Source: Pardosa pseudoannulata
Taxonomy: Eukaryota > Arthropoda > Arachnida > Araneae > Lycosidae
DNA length: 64,000 bases
Assembly (NCBI GenBank): GCA_032207245.1
Contig: CM063498.1
Coordinates: 86,976,961 to 87,040,960 of the forward strand
Direction: 5' to 3'
Under the pieces are notes generated by a model. The model was given only the letters and a program-made list of their open reading frames with translations. It was not told the DNA's origin and made no database searches. The position numbers and the translations under genes are program-made. Positions 38,964-53,275 of this stretch are shown here, piece by piece (position 1 is the first letter of the stretch; each line of letters starts with the position of its first letter).

Positions 38964-41900
38964 ATGGTCCGTGCTCTAGTAGATTCTGGAGCCTCGTTTT
39001 CTGTCGTCTCCGATAAGTTTCGTCGATCCTTAAAGAAAGTTATGTTCTCTGACGCCAAGAACACTATGCTGAAAGTCGCTAATGGCAATTTTGTTAGGCC
39101 ACTGGGAAAATGTGTTCTGTGTGTCGTTATAAATAGACGAGAGCTGCCTGTTGAATTCATCGTCCTACAGCATTTTAGTCACGGCGTAATCCTCGGATGG
39201 GACTTTTTGGAAGCTTCTCAAGCTGTGATAGACTGTGGCAGAAGTGAACTGTTGTTAGAAGATACTGGCCAAGAAACCAAAGCACTAGACGCTTGGAAGG
39301 TGTATGCCACGAAGGACTACAAGGTTAAGCCACGATCATTGACAAAAATAGCAGTATCAGGTTTAGATGTCGGAAGAAACATAAGCGTAATCGTGGAGGG
39401 CAATAGACACTTACTGCTCGAAACAAACCTTGCTACACCATCTATGGTATCCTTATACCATAATGGACGAAGTGAAATTTGGATTGCCAACATGCAAGCC
39501 AAAGATCAAGTCATTCCTAAAGGAATGTACGTAGGCGAAGCTGAACTCCTGGATGAAGGGCAGATATGCGAGATTGCGGAAACAACAAAAAGTACAAGTA
39601 CTCTGCAGGAGCCGACGAATTCCAATACAGATTATACAATGATGATATCCCCTGAGTTGAGCAGCGAAAGAAAACGCAAATTAGTCGAGCTCTTACAAAC
39701 CTTTTCGGAAATTTTTACAAAAGCCAACAAGTTGACAGCCGCAAAGATCAATGTGAAACACAGGATCAATACGGGTGACCATGCTCCAATCTACCAAAGG
39801 GCTTACCGAGTTTCACCGACTGAAAGAAGCATAATTAGAGAAGAGGTTCAGAAAATGCTTGATCAAGGTATTGTCCAGCCATCTGAGAGTCCGTGGTCAT
39901 CTCCCGTCGTACTCATAAGGAAAAAGGATGGAAGCTGGCGTTTTTGCGTGGACTATCGCAAACTGAATAGAATCACGAAGAAAGATGTTTATCCTCTGCC
40001 CCGTATTGACGATACTCTAGACTGTTTAAAAGGCGCAAAGTTCTTTTCTTCCATGGATCTCCGATCTGGTTACTGGCAGATAGAAGTGGACGAAGCAGAT
40101 CGTGAAAAGACGGCATTTATTACTCCAGAAGGTTTATACGAATTTAAAGTCATGCCGTTTGGACTTTGCAATGCACCGGCGACTTTTGAAAGAATGATGG
40201 ACAATTTGCTACGCCATCTTAAATGGACTATGTGCCTATGTTACCTGGACGACATAGTAGTTTTCTCCGATAGTTATGAAGACCACCTTATCCGTTTAAG
40301 GACAGTTCTGAAATGCATTCAACAAGCTGGACTCATGCTTAACCCCAAGAAGTGCCTTTTTGCTGCTCAAGAAGTAAAAATACTAGGCCATCTCGTATCC
40401 AGTAGCGGTGTCCGTCCAGATCCTGACAAAGTGAGAGCAGTGACCAATTTTCCTACTCCGCAGAACTTACATGACGTACGAAGCTTTCTTGGGCTTTGCT
40501 CCTACTTCAGAAGGTTTATTAGAGGCTTTTGCTATCTCGCCGAGCCCCTGCAGATGCTGTTGAAAGGCGATGCGAAATTTCATTGGGGTCCTGAAGAGGT
40601 AGAGGCTTTTGACAACCTTAAGAAGGCGCTTACATCTGATCCAGTATTGGGGATATTCGACGAAAGATGCTCTACAAAAATTCATACAGACGCCAGCGGA
40701 TATGGTATTGGAGCAGTTCTAGTTCAAATTCAGAATGACGTGGAAAAAGTCATAGGGTACGCCTCTAGGACCCTGACAAAGGCCGAAAAAAATTATTCTA
40801 CTACAGAACGAGAATGCCTTGCCGTCGTATGTGCTATCAATAAATTCCGGCCATACCTGTTTGGAAGACATTTTACCGTCGTGACAGATCACCATTCATT
40901 GTGCTGGCTTATGACCCTAAAGGATCCCTCAGGCAGACTGGCAAGGTAGGCTCTTCGACTCCAAGAACATAATTTTTCAGTAAAATACAAATCCGGTAGG
41001 AAGAATAACGATGCCGACGCTCTGTCGAGGAATCCAGTAGACGAAGAGACTGAGACGCGAGATCAATTTTTAGCTGTAACCACGAGTATAGACCTCGCTG
41101 TCGAGCAGAAGAAAGATCCAGACATAGCAAAAATGATCCTTCCGAAGATCGGCTCATCCACCGAAAAGAAATTTGAGTTAATTGACGGAGTCCTGTGCAG
41201 AAAGAATTTTGATCCAGATGGAAAGACATGGTTGCCCGTCATTCCCAAACATCTGCGAGCAGACATACTGAAGCATTTTCACGACGCACCTACCGCAGGG
41301 CATCTTGGCTTTGCGAAAACGTACGACAGGATCCGTAAAAGATTTTATTGGCCGGGGATGTACCGAAATGTTGTTAGATATGTCATGCACTGCCGAGAAT
41401 GCCAAAGGAAAAAAGCAGTTCCTCAAGTACCACCTGGACGCTTGGTTTCTATCCCTCCTGCTGTCGCACCTTTTCATCGAATTGGGATAGATCTGCTTGG
41501 GAGATTTCCTAAATCTGCCCATGGTAATAAATGGATCGCAGTCTGCACCGATTATTGTACACGCTATGCAATAACTAAAGCTTTACCAACTGCTGAAGCC
41601 GAAGAAGTAGCCAAGTTCCTGCTCGAAGAGATTCTTCTAAAACATGGAGCTCCTCGAGTCATTATTACAGATCGTGGTGCCGTTTTTCAATCCAGACTTG
41701 TTTCCGCTCTCGTCGAATTGTGTAATATCGATCATCGCATGACGACGGCCTATCATCCCCAGACAAATGGTTTGACGGAGCGCCTTAACAAAATCTCTAG
41801 CCGATATGCTGTCCATGTATGTTAACACCGAACAGAAAATCTGGGACGAAATTCTACCATTTGTGACGTTCGCCTATAACACTGCTAAGCAGGAGACAAC

Positions 41901-42429
41901 AGGATTCACCCCGTTCTACCTAGTTCATGGACGTGAAGCCGAAACGACTCTGGACACGATGTTTCCATTCTGCCCTGATGATGCGACTAACGATTACATA
42001 GCCAAGACCATTTCCAGAGCAGAAGAGTCGAGACAGTTAGCTAGAACGCATACTCTGAGAGCGCAAGATAAAGACCGTCGACGTTATGACTCGAAGCACC
42101 GAATGGTGTTTTATAGTCCTGGAGACCTCGTATGGGTTTATACCCCGGTCCGAAAGGTCGGTCTTTCAGAGAAGCTCTTAAGGAGGTATTTTGGTCCCTA
42201 TCAAGTGTTGCGCCGTTTATCCGACGTTACCTATGAAGTGCAAGATTTCGATCCTGCCTCCCGAAAAAGAAAACCAAAAGACGTTGTCCATGTTTTACGT
42301 ATGAAGCCATACCATGATCCGACGAAGCAGACCGAAAGTGAAGATGGACGAAATCCAGGTGTCGTTCTTCCGGAAGAGAAGTCAAAAGAAATTTACAAGG
42401 GACCTTTGACACGCTCCAGATCTAAATAG
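38964..42429 (+). pseudogene. pol: gypsy-type pol polyprotein, two lesions
   Basis: Encodes the enzymes that copy and integrate a Ty3/gypsy retrotransposon. The first 661 codons hold the aspartic protease (DSGAS, residues 7-11), reverse transcriptase (FGLCNAPATF, then YLDD at 427-430) and RNase H (TDASGYG, first Asp at 576). A TAG at 40947-40949 stops this frame inside RNase H. The same frame then continues through the HHCC zinc finger (about 41274-41410) and the integrase core with Asp codons at 41490 and 41670 and a Glu codon at 41778, a DD35E arrangement. A single-base frameshift follows near 41790 in an A run. The integrase C-terminus, with its GPY/F module (FGPYQVL), continues in the next frame to 42429. 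All catalytic residues I can check are intact, so decay is recent. The ATG at 38964 is only the first Met after an upstream stop, not a proven start. Confidence 0.95.
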
Positions 42430-42450
42430 CAGCGAGACGCTGTCTTTTTG

Positions 42451-42462
42451 AGAAAGGGGCAA
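42451..42462 (+). promoter_or_regulatory. Polypurine tract of the gypsy element
   Basis: The purine-rich 'agaaaggggcaa' lies directly before the first TG of the 3' LTR and about 20 bp after the pol stop. This is the position where plus-strand DNA priming begins in LTR retrotransposons. Confidence 0.75.
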
Positions 42463-42813
42463 TGCCGCATAAAGAAGCTTAGCCAACGAGCTAAGTGGCC
42501 GAATGGTCAAAGCACGCGATCCAGACCCGAAGATTGTGGGTTCGATCCTTGCCATGGCTGTTTATCCAAAGTACGGATTTTTAATTTAAAAATGTTATTT
42601 ATTGTTTCCTTATGTTTCCTTATGTTCTTGAACATTCTAGATCTTTCTTTAATATGTAAATTATTTATTTCTCGAATATTCTGTTCGGGTATAAAAGCTG
42701 ATACCCACTAGTTGTAGGCAACTTCTCGATCTTGTAAAGTTGCGAGTTGCTACTTAGCTTCAATAAATTCTTCTGTTACGTTAAACTGTGTGTTCATTCG
42801 AATCTTCGTGACA
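42463..42813 (+). repeat. 3' LTR of the gypsy element
   Basis: Begins TG directly after the polypurine tract and ends ACA at 42811-42813, about 351 bp. It contains a TATA box 'tataaaag' at 42690-42697 and an 'aataaa' poly(A) signal at 42762-42767, giving U3, R and U5 in order. With no 5' LTR in the window, the two-LTR age estimate cannot be made. Confidence 0.85.
42483..42560 (+). ncRNA. tRNA-like sequence inside LTR U3
   Basis: An A-box-like 'gtggccgaatggtc' (42495-42508) and a B-box-like 'gggttcgatcc' (42538-42548) sit 30 bp apart, as in tRNA genes. The acceptor arms do not pair well, so it is a tRNA-derived pseudo-sequence, not a working tRNA. The A-box resembles that of the minus-strand SINE-like unit at 37661-37674. 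Confidence 0.55.
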
Positions 42814-42853
42814 ATATACATACGTACATGCATACATATATACATACATACAA

Positions 42854-42933
<80 letters not shown>

Positions 42934-42945
42934 AGAGAGAGAGAA
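42814..42945. repeat. CATA / CA / TA / GA microsatellite
   Basis: Consecutive short tracts of ACATACAT, CA, TA and GA directly after the gypsy LTR. Confidence 0.95.
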
Positions 42946-42949
42946 AAAA

Positions 42950-44220
42950 GAGTTAGATACGTCATCTACTCATAAGCCTGTATTGTAGTTTACTGTATAT
43001 AATAATATTCTTCGTAATATTGTAAAATTACAAAGAAGAATAATTTGTCTATTCAATCTTAGAGTGTATATATCAGTAATCATCAAGACGATAAATCCAG
43101 CAAAGGTACTTAGCGACAAAATTCATTTTCGTTTACATTCTCTGTGACAGGATTTCGTTGAAGGTACCTAATTAACCTGTACTTAATTGAATATTCAGCG
43201 AGCGTAAATTTTTCTTTTATGTTCGGTGAATATTTGAATATTCTTTTCGAGCATATCCTAATAACGAAATTTTATCACTCTGTTTATTAAAATACATGTT
43301 TATATTGTGCGCTAAATGGATTTTTTTCTCTGTAAGTTAGAAGAAATGTAGCATGTTACTAGAGATGCACATTTTATGAGTTTAGATGAGAATGCTGCTA
43401 ATATGTCCTCTGTTTGAATTAATATGCATTATTTTTAATATAAGATACAGTTAAGAAATTTATTTATTACATCTGCCTGAATGTAATTAAATTATACGTT
43501 TTGATTATATGTTTGGATGCTTAGTTTACATCTGCTAATTATGATTTATCGAGCTTGTAACTAAATTTTAATTTAGATTCAAACTAAGATTTTTTTGTTA
43601 GATGAGCATGGATCTTTAATTAATGTTATTTTTTTATTTTATGTATTTATATTTTTCTATTTATAATATTTAATTTTATTAGGCCTTTTATATTGAGACT
43701 GTAAATAACGTATAGGATTATTATTAAATGATGAATGGATGGTATCCAGAGATAAAAATTTGTAAGCATCCCGTGGCTTTGATTTCTCTGAATTTGATTA
43801 GCTCGGAAATTTTAGTTAGTATGTTTTTTCTGGTTTCTCATGGGTAACGCTGTCCTTAGTACTCATAAAGTATAATATTTATCCCAAAGAATGTCCTTCT
43901 AAAGAATCGCCGAGTGGTCACAAAGTCCTAATTATGTGGTCTTGTCATTATCTAGTCATTTGGGTATGACGTAGCATGTGTTCATAATATGGTTTAGTAA
44001 ATAAAGCCATCTTGATGATGCAAGAATGAGACGTTGGTAGATGGTTTATGTATTTAGAAACAAAGCTCACTTATTTACAAAAAACATTAGTTAACGTTAC
44101 TGATGGATGTTGCTTTCTTCCAGAGAAAAGAAATTAAACCACTCCGGCAAAGTCGGAGTATATCTCTAAAAGAGAAAAACTACCTATTTTTCTAAAGAGT
44201 TCAGACGGGAGTGACTGCCG
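42950..44220. other. AT-rich, no gene recognised
   Basis: No coding signal or repeat recognised. Confidence 0.4.
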
Positions 44221-44223
44221 CTT

Positions 44224-44285
44224 CCTCTTTCTCTACCAGGAAACTTCGGTTTTAGGGAAGATCACCCCTCATTTTAACTTCCATC
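44224..44285. repeat. Direct repeat flanking a SINE, left
   Basis: 'ctctttctctaccaggaaa' plus about 40 further bases recur at 44429-44490 on the other side of the SINE copy. Identity is high but with small gaps. At about 60 bp it is far longer than a usual SINE target duplication. Confidence 0.8.
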
Positions 44286-44428
44286 CTTGGGGTGAATCCC
44301 ACTTGGTATGGATGTTCGTAGCCGTTCGGAATCGGCTTTAAGCATAGTCCCTTCATTGCCCAGAATTGCAAAAGGTAGACCGTAGCGCTCCAAAAGCAAA
44401 TCAAATCAAACCAAAACCAAACCAAAAC
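44286..44428 (+). repeat. tRNA-derived SINE, 5'-truncated
   Basis: Lacks the A-box end and begins near the B-box ('ggtgaatcccac'). It then has 'tatggatgttcgtagccgtt', 'cggaatcggctttaagc', 'gcaaaaggtagaccgtag' and 'gctccaaa', ending in an irregular CCAAA/TCAAA tail. It shares this body almost exactly with the full copy at 45375. Confidence 0.85.
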
Positions 44429-44490
44429 CTCTTTCTCTACCAGGAAATTCGGTTTTAAAAATCACCTTCTCATTTTTAACTTCCATTTTA
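44429..44490. repeat. Direct repeat flanking a SINE, right
   Basis: Second copy of 44224-44285, directly after the SINE tail. Confidence 0.8.
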
Positions 44491-45365
44491 AAAGATATGT
44501 TATTAAAAACATTTCTTTTTGTCAGTTCATTACAATTTCCCCGCATTACGCATTTCCAAAACAATTCTTCAAGAAAACCATTACTGGAACTTTAGTGCCG
44601 TTTCCAATTAATTATTTGCAATGATCGAAGTTTTATAATGACTAATATTTCGCTTTTACAAACCCTCGTCTTAAACACCGACAGAAACCAACGCGACACT
44701 TACAGTCCTTTTCTAATATTTCACTCAGTGCTCACTATAATTTCCAAAATATAACCCATAATTCATGGATATTCTTTGAGAAACACAATAAAATCTTTTC
44801 ATAGATTTCGGAACAAAAGAAGGTAACTTACTTTTTCTTGTTTTTAGTTAGTTTACTATTATGGAGTCAAATAGATTTTCTCTTAACTTTTAATCTAATG
44901 GAAAAAATATTAAGTTGTTTACACATCAAGAGTTTCAATTCAGTACTAAATCTTCAGTTCGAAGGTCTAGAGCAAGTAGCAAAGAATATAGACACAGGAA
45001 TAAGGGGAGGAGGGTTAAAGATAATATAAACACGCAAGAGAAAGAATTGATCTCCAAGATCCTTGGCAGAAAATTTACTTTATAAGCTTCTGCGCAGATT
45101 CAGTTTCTTCATTTCTCTTTTAACTTGTGATTAGTTATTGTTTTTTAAATTATAAATTTTGCAGATTTCAAGTATGGATTTTTAAAATATTCTTATAGAT
45201 TATATACTTGAGGTGTGTGCTAATACATGCAAAATATTTAAGCTAATTTTTTATTATGTTCTATATTAAGTTTTTTGTTAAACAGATAGCTGCAAATGGC
45301 GTTGAACCTTCCTCCGAAAGACAGAGTCTGTGTCATTTTTTAGAGATGATGGTGATTTGTAATCC
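44491..45365. other. AT-rich, no gene recognised
   Basis: No gene or repeat recognised. A 63-codon frame at 44838-45029 is unassigned. Confidence 0.4.
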
Positions 45366-45374
45366 CCACGCTGT

Positions 45375-45556
45375 AACACGATGACCGCGATTGGCTAGGG
45401 TGCTGACCTTCGGTACCGGAGTTAATGAGTTCGAATCCCATAGTGGCATGGATGTTCGTAGCCGTTCGGAATCGGCTTTAAGCTGTAGGTCCCGGTCTCA
45501 TTAGCTCTCGCATTGCAAAAAGTAGACCGTAGTACTCCAAACCAAACCAAACCAAA
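45375..45556 (+). repeat. tRNA-derived SINE, full length with TSD
   Basis: A 9-bp target duplication 'ccacgctgt' lies at 45366-45374 and 45557-45565. The 182-bp body has an A-box-like 'tggctagggtgctgac', a B-box-like 'gagttcgaatccc', a conserved body ('gttcgtagccgttcggaatc') and a (CCAAA)n tail. RNA polymerase III boxes plus an A-containing simple tail define a tRNA-derived SINE mobilised by a LINE partner. Confidence 0.92.
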
Positions 45557-45565
45557 CCACGCTGT

Positions 45566-48350
45566 CACCACGCCAAGATGTATCCAATAACAATCGAAAC
45601 ATCAGGAGGTCTTCCTCAAGCAGGTGTGGATCACACAGGGATGACTCCTGTAAGAGGGTTCCCTTGCCGAAAGCCCCATATCATTCGGATTTTAATTTTA
45701 CAGTGCGCCTTTCTCATTTTGCAATAGCAAACTGCAATCTGCAGCCTGGTTTCAATCAATCCTGAGTCAGTAATTTAAAAAGGGGTATGGAAAAACCAAT
45801 CATATTCAATTTGAATTTAGAATAATTGCAGGTGGCGCTATCTGCGTCTTTTAATTTTAGCGAAGGGTGAAATACAATATGTTGTCAGTTTTGTTTTAAT
45901 GACGCAATAATATAGTCTTTAACCCTTAATTTGACAAGATGTTTTTTCAAATATTTTTTTAATTTCTGGTATTTTCCCATGTCTGTATAGACATTAGGAT
46001 CTCTGTAAAATAAACAACAACAACAAAAAAAACATCATTTTCCAATTTTGAGATAATTAAAGTCCGCTGTGGCGAACACTGACAATTATGTTATATAGTA
46101 GTTATAAATATACATGTCCGGTGTAGCAGACTTAGCCAAATTAAGGGTTAACATGCTGTATGTAAAATACTAACACAGGTTCATTATTATTGATGATTAA
46201 CTTTAGTGATAGCAGACAGTAGTTACTACCTAGAATAGCTGTGTGATTAAATATTTTCTCAGATTAAACACTATTTCTTCACATTATTAAAAAATTTCAT
46301 CATTCTGTAATAAATGTATTAAAATGTAATAAATGTATTAAATTCCTTTGAAGTATCATAAATTAAATCTATAAATATTTTATAAGTAAAACATCACTTA
46401 GAAAAATATAATTTATTTTTTCTCTCAACGAGTAGAAGTACATTCTTAAACACATTTTCTGAAATTTGCTACCTGCTCCGCCAAACTTAATTTTCTCTGA
46501 CCCTGTTTCAGAATATTTACCAGTCCCTGTTTAAAACCCATACCCATACATTATATTTTGGGCATGTATTCTCAAATTATTTTAGTCAGTGTAACTTTAT
46601 ATACTTGAGAGAATAATTCTTTTATCATTAGACGCAGTATGCTAAACCTCTGCACAACACTAGACAAACTTTATGTAGTTTTAACAAAACAAATTACTAG
46701 AAAAGTATTTGTATCAATGAAAATGAAGGATCCACTTTGAGATAAGATATTTAGTATATTTCAATCTTTTTACTCATTATATACATGTATATGTTTATTT
46801 CTATATTGGTAACTATCTTGTAATTTTCCTTTAAAATCCGAATGGAAGAATGCATTATATTTTTTTACAAATGGTTAGTTTAGTTTTGTATTTTCAAACG
46901 ATAGTCTCTAGAGCCTTGTTGGAAGAACATAGAATTAGAATTTTCCTTTTGCATCAAAGCAGTTATAGAAAAAGGAGAAAATAGAAATAGTTATAGACTA
47001 TTGAAAGGATTTTAATAAAACTCAAATATAAGGAATCACGAAAAAAAATTAATTCTGTCTAGTTTAAACCATTTATTTCAACTCACATGTAAAATTCCAA
47101 TCAGTAAAAACATCTAACCAAATCCGCATTTTACATTAAATTTATTTATGCTCTTTTATATTTTACATATGGAGGTGTAATTTCTACTATTAGTCTTTTG
47201 CAATGATCTTCATTCATCAAATAATATAGTGTATATTTTTCATTGAATCCAAACTATATATTTTTAATCATAAGAAACAGTCTCTTAATATCCTAAAAAA
47301 TATCCTATTTACAAAACGAAAGTCAAAATTCAAGGGATGAAGTTCTATGAACTTTTGAGATCATGAAAATATATAGGAAAATATAAAAACAAAGTACTCA
47401 TTCTGGAGTTCTGGAAGGAGCTGATTATTGTAAAAATGTAATCAGTAAAATTAACCGAAATTATATTAAGTAACTTCTCTAACAAAAGACAAATATAAGA
47501 AGTATACTTTTGGATGAAATGGATACCAATGCAAATAATTTAATTCTCTGGGCATTAGATAACTTTTGATCTCACATGATCTCGACAGAAAATTTCATTT
47601 GCAGAAGATGTTTTGAATTTATACTAATGAAGACAAAAAATCTTTCAGTCTTCAGTAGAAATAATTAACTCTTATCGCTCTTAACCAAGAATCACAAAGG
47701 GCAATCTTCCATTCCACTCAACTAAAAAATATATAACGTCGATGAATGAGGTACACTTTAATTCTTTCACTTGTAGAATGCAGTCTCTCGGCTTACAACT
47801 AAAAGTAATATAATATATGGACACATAATAATTACTTTCTCAGTTGTAAAATAGATGACTACCATGCATAAGCAGCAGTTAGAAATGTTATCCAAGGAAT
47901 GTTTCCGCATTCAACGAAGACAAAATATTAGTTTGCAACTAAGAATCCAGAAAAGTTTCTTATTTTTCCCAACAACATATGTATTCCTAATTTATTGTTG
48001 AGAATAATTTAATAAGATCTGATTTTGTTTTAAAGCAAGTAAACTTTCTACTTGTGTGATATTGGATACCCAAACCATTTTTTGAAAATAAAACCCTCGT
48101 TAGGAAGTATTTAAAAGTCATGATGAGGAAGCTTCAATTGCTGTAGAGGTTTTGTAGGAAAATATTTAGGTTTTGTTTTGATTTCATTAAAATTTCACGT
48201 TTTGCGAAAATTGTTTCGTATGTTTCTCCATACTGCAAATAATTGAAAAAACAAAAACAAAAAAAGTGTTTTTGCAAATCTTTTTTACGACTTTTGTTAG
48301 TCGACAATAATTAGCTTTAAATAAAAAATATTATTTCATTTATAAATTAA
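45566..48350. other. AT-rich, no gene recognised
   Basis: About 2.8 kb with no convincing coding signal. 45566-45760 is GC-richer and resembles no family I can name. Confidence 0.4.
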
Positions 48351-48354
48351 AAGA

Positions 48355-48505
48355 GCATGCATTATAATAAATACATTATAATAATAAGACATTAGAATAA
48401 GAATGCATTATAATAAGAATAAAGCAAATATTATACATAATAAGAATACATTACAATAAGAATAAGGCATAAATTATAATAAGAATAAAGCATTAATAAA
48501 TTTTA
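48355..48505. repeat. Irregular minisatellite
   Basis: Repeats of the theme 'cattataataagaataaag', with units of about 20-35 bp and many variants. Confidence 0.85.
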
Positions 48506-48779
48506 ATCATGCATCAAATTGAATTACTAAATGTATAAAATCGATTGAAATATAAAAGAGTCATACAACATATAGGCTTGTTTTTTTGGCACAGGGTGGC
48601 ATAAAAATGAAAAGTTTATGCAGTTAAACTTCAAAAATATTTTTTCCTTTTGTTTTTGATAAAATTGCACATAAATATATTTTCGGGTGTTATTGATATA
48701 AAAACTGTTACATGTTAAAATACCACATTGAAATTCCTTCAAGCTGTGTTCATTTAATGCAATGATATTTTATTACGAG

Positions 48780-49520
48780 TTTTTATAATGTGGTTACAAA
48801 TCTTAGAAAATTCAGTGTGTATGAACTAAACTGCCATTCAGTAGGTTCTTATAAATCGTGATTTTAATATATTTAATAGAAGAAATGAATTCCATGAAGT
48901 AATCTGAATATTCAATGTCACACACTACTGGTGAGATTCACAGATTTTTACTTATGGCGTATAAAGTCATCTCAGGTGCATCATTGTTTCAAATACATTT
49001 GCAGTTTCAAAGACATTTGTACTAATAAGAGGCCTTAATAATACGGCCTCATATTTTACGAAATTCAATGTATCGGATGTAAACTACTCCTGAAACACTT
49101 ACAATTCCTCATTCATAACCGTTAATATATTTTTAATAGAAGAAATCAGTTACAAGATTTGATTTGGATATTCAATATCACACACTCCCGGTTCGATGTA
49201 CATATCTTTTCTTTTAACATGTAAAGATCTCTCATTTTCAATCAGGATTTGCAAAAAATTTGGATTAGCAAGAGTTCTTAATAATATGGCTACAAACTTT
49301 AGAGAATTCCATGTATCCATTGTAACCTCCATCTAAAACATATAGTGTTTCTTAATCGTGTCTTTTAACATATTTTCAACAGAAAAAGTGGACTGGATAT
49401 TTAATATACCACACTACTGGTTTGATGCATCCATGCTTTTCCGTCTGTAACCATACTTTTAGCATGTAAAGATCTCGCAGGTTGCAATATTTTTGTTACT
49501 ATTGACACTATTGATAAGAA
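48780..49520. repeat. ~250-bp tandem repeat, three diverged copies
   Basis: Landmarks 'ttaatagaagaaat' (48873, 49132, and a variant near 49374), 'tattcaatgtcacacactac' and 'gtaaagatctc' recur at spacings of roughly 245-260 bp. Copies are strongly diverged. Confidence 0.75.
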
Positions 49521-49721
49521 AGTACCTGTATTTGCATTCTTAAATATGCTCTCAATTGGATTTTAATATACAAAACAATTACAATGCTTACTGTAAACTT
49601 AAAAAAATATTATCATAGGTTTTAAAATACCTCAAAATGAATTTGGAGAAAAAGTATTACAATTTAGAAAACTTATAAATATTTCATAAGTTTTTAAATT
49701 TCATTCAAATGATTTTTTCAG

Positions 49722-51928
<2,207 letters not shown>

Positions 51929-52060
51929 CAGGCCAATCCTGGATTATCTTCTGCTTAGTTCCTAATTCTAAATTACAAGGGCCAGTTGAGCTAATACACA
52001 TAATTCATATGGCCTCCAGCCCTTGGCACTTCCAAGTAGCATTGGCAACAAAACAACAAG
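51929..52060. repeat. Dispersed repeat, related to 5015-5192
   Basis: Shares 'tcttctgcttagttcct' and 'gggccagttgagctaa' with 5030-5080. The family is unrecognised. Confidence 0.5.
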
Positions 52061-52720
52061 GTATTGGAAAGAGCCAAAACGATAGTCAACTGTAAGGTGT
52101 TCAAAAATCATCTTTTTCCACTTTATCGAATATAGTATCCATCTGGTAGCTGTTAAATAGCAGTCTATTAATTTTAATTATACATTTAATCACACGTGGT
52201 AAATTTAAAAATCACAATTTAATATTCATATTTAATCTAAAAATAAATTATCCTGCATGGTATTTACAAAATGTCATGCGATGTCACTATAGTACTTAGC
52301 TGCTGTTACCAATGCCACATAGCCGGGCCAAGCACATGTCATACGAATTGAAGCAAAAAGGTATATCATTTGTTTAAATAGCATCAATAGCTTGAAAGAC
52401 CCTTTTTAGGCCAATTAAGAATTAAGAAGCCTACGTAATTAAGAAGCAGTTGCCGAGCAGAAGACACCATCCAGGTTCGGTTTGCCACCCCCGAGGTATC
52501 CTTTGAGAACCTCGAGAACATTGCAACAACAAACATATTTTATGTGCTCTGGCCACCATGAAGAAACAAGGTGAAATACAGCTACGTCTTAGAAATTTAT
52601 CTGCTGTGAACTGAAGTAACACAAAACATTTTAAAGCTTCTGTAATTCATTTGTTTTCGATAGACGCGATTGTCAAATTACTATTTCTCTTATAATTTTA
52701 TCTTGAATACACATGGTAAC
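52061..52720. other. No gene recognised
   Basis: 52310-52600 is GC-richer and contains unassigned open frames on the minus strand (52431-52622). It may be a repeat I do not recognise. Confidence 0.35.
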
Positions 52721-53275
52721 TGTGAGGAATTTGGACCCACGACAAATTCCTCACAGGTGCAGTTTGCTGGTTTTTCGCAGCTGTGCACCCTTCCTTATAT
52801 CTGCAAGTAGACCCCCATTGATCCCTCCACTCGTCGTTTCTTTGGGTAATAGGAGCCGGCCGACTAAGGGGCTGCTAATTTTTCGGATGTATGGCTCTTT
52901 TAGAGGGCGGCAGCGTATATAAAAGGATGATTCCTTTTCCGGAAGGGATCAGGTTTCCAGAAGCTGACCCCCGAAGAAAGAAAAGTAAACGAGCCTACCA
53001 CCCGAACACATCTCTTGTTACAGTTAGGTTTTCTCGCTTATAGAGCAAGAGGACGCAGCACTTGTCTTTTATATATGGAGACCGCTCGTCCACCTGATCA
53101 TGGATGTTGTTAAATCAGGATCCGGGATACCAAATATGATTTTGTTCTGTATTTAATTTTATAACATTGTAAATAAATTTTCTTGTGTTGTCTATTAAGT
53201 ATCGGAAGTAATTTTATGCGTCTCAGAGACAACCGAACATACCTGCCCAAGCAAAGTAGGCGGGAAAGTCACACA
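52721..53275 (+). mobile_element. Probable solo LTR with terminal hairpin
   Basis: Starts TGTG and ends CACA. A TATA box 'gcgtatataaaag' lies near 52914 and 'aataaa' near 53170, in LTR order. The first 35 bp form a perfect inverted repeat: 'tgtgaggaatttg' (52721-52733) pairs with 'caaattcctcaca' (52743-52755). GC content is higher than the surroundings. No polypurine tract precedes it, so a solo LTR is likely. No sure target duplication is visible, so the right edge is provisional. Confidence 0.65.

Larger units (their letters stand above)
38952..42813 (+). mobile_element. 5'-truncated Ty3/gypsy LTR retrotransposon
   Basis: Pol, polypurine tract and a complete 3' LTR are present, but gag, the primer-binding site and the 5' LTR are not. 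The element runs protease, reverse transcriptase, RNase H, integrase, then LTR, the Ty3/gypsy order. An in-frame TGA at 38952-38954 closes the frame just ahead of the protease. Base composition (near 45 percent GC) contrasts sharply with the AT-rich surroundings, a sign of recent arrival or coding constraint. The 3' side abuts a CATA/CA/TA/GA microsatellite, so the target site cannot be read reliably. Confidence 0.95.

Noticed and set aside
38921..39160. Minus-strand frames opposite gypsy pol
   Set aside because: These and those at 39317-39502, 40467-40685, 40909-41266, 41178-41522, 41637-41828 and 42227-42412 are antisense shadows of the pol gene.
42483..42560. A functional tRNA gene
   Set aside because: The A and B boxes are present but acceptor and anticodon stems do not pair convincingly, and the sequence lies within an LTR.
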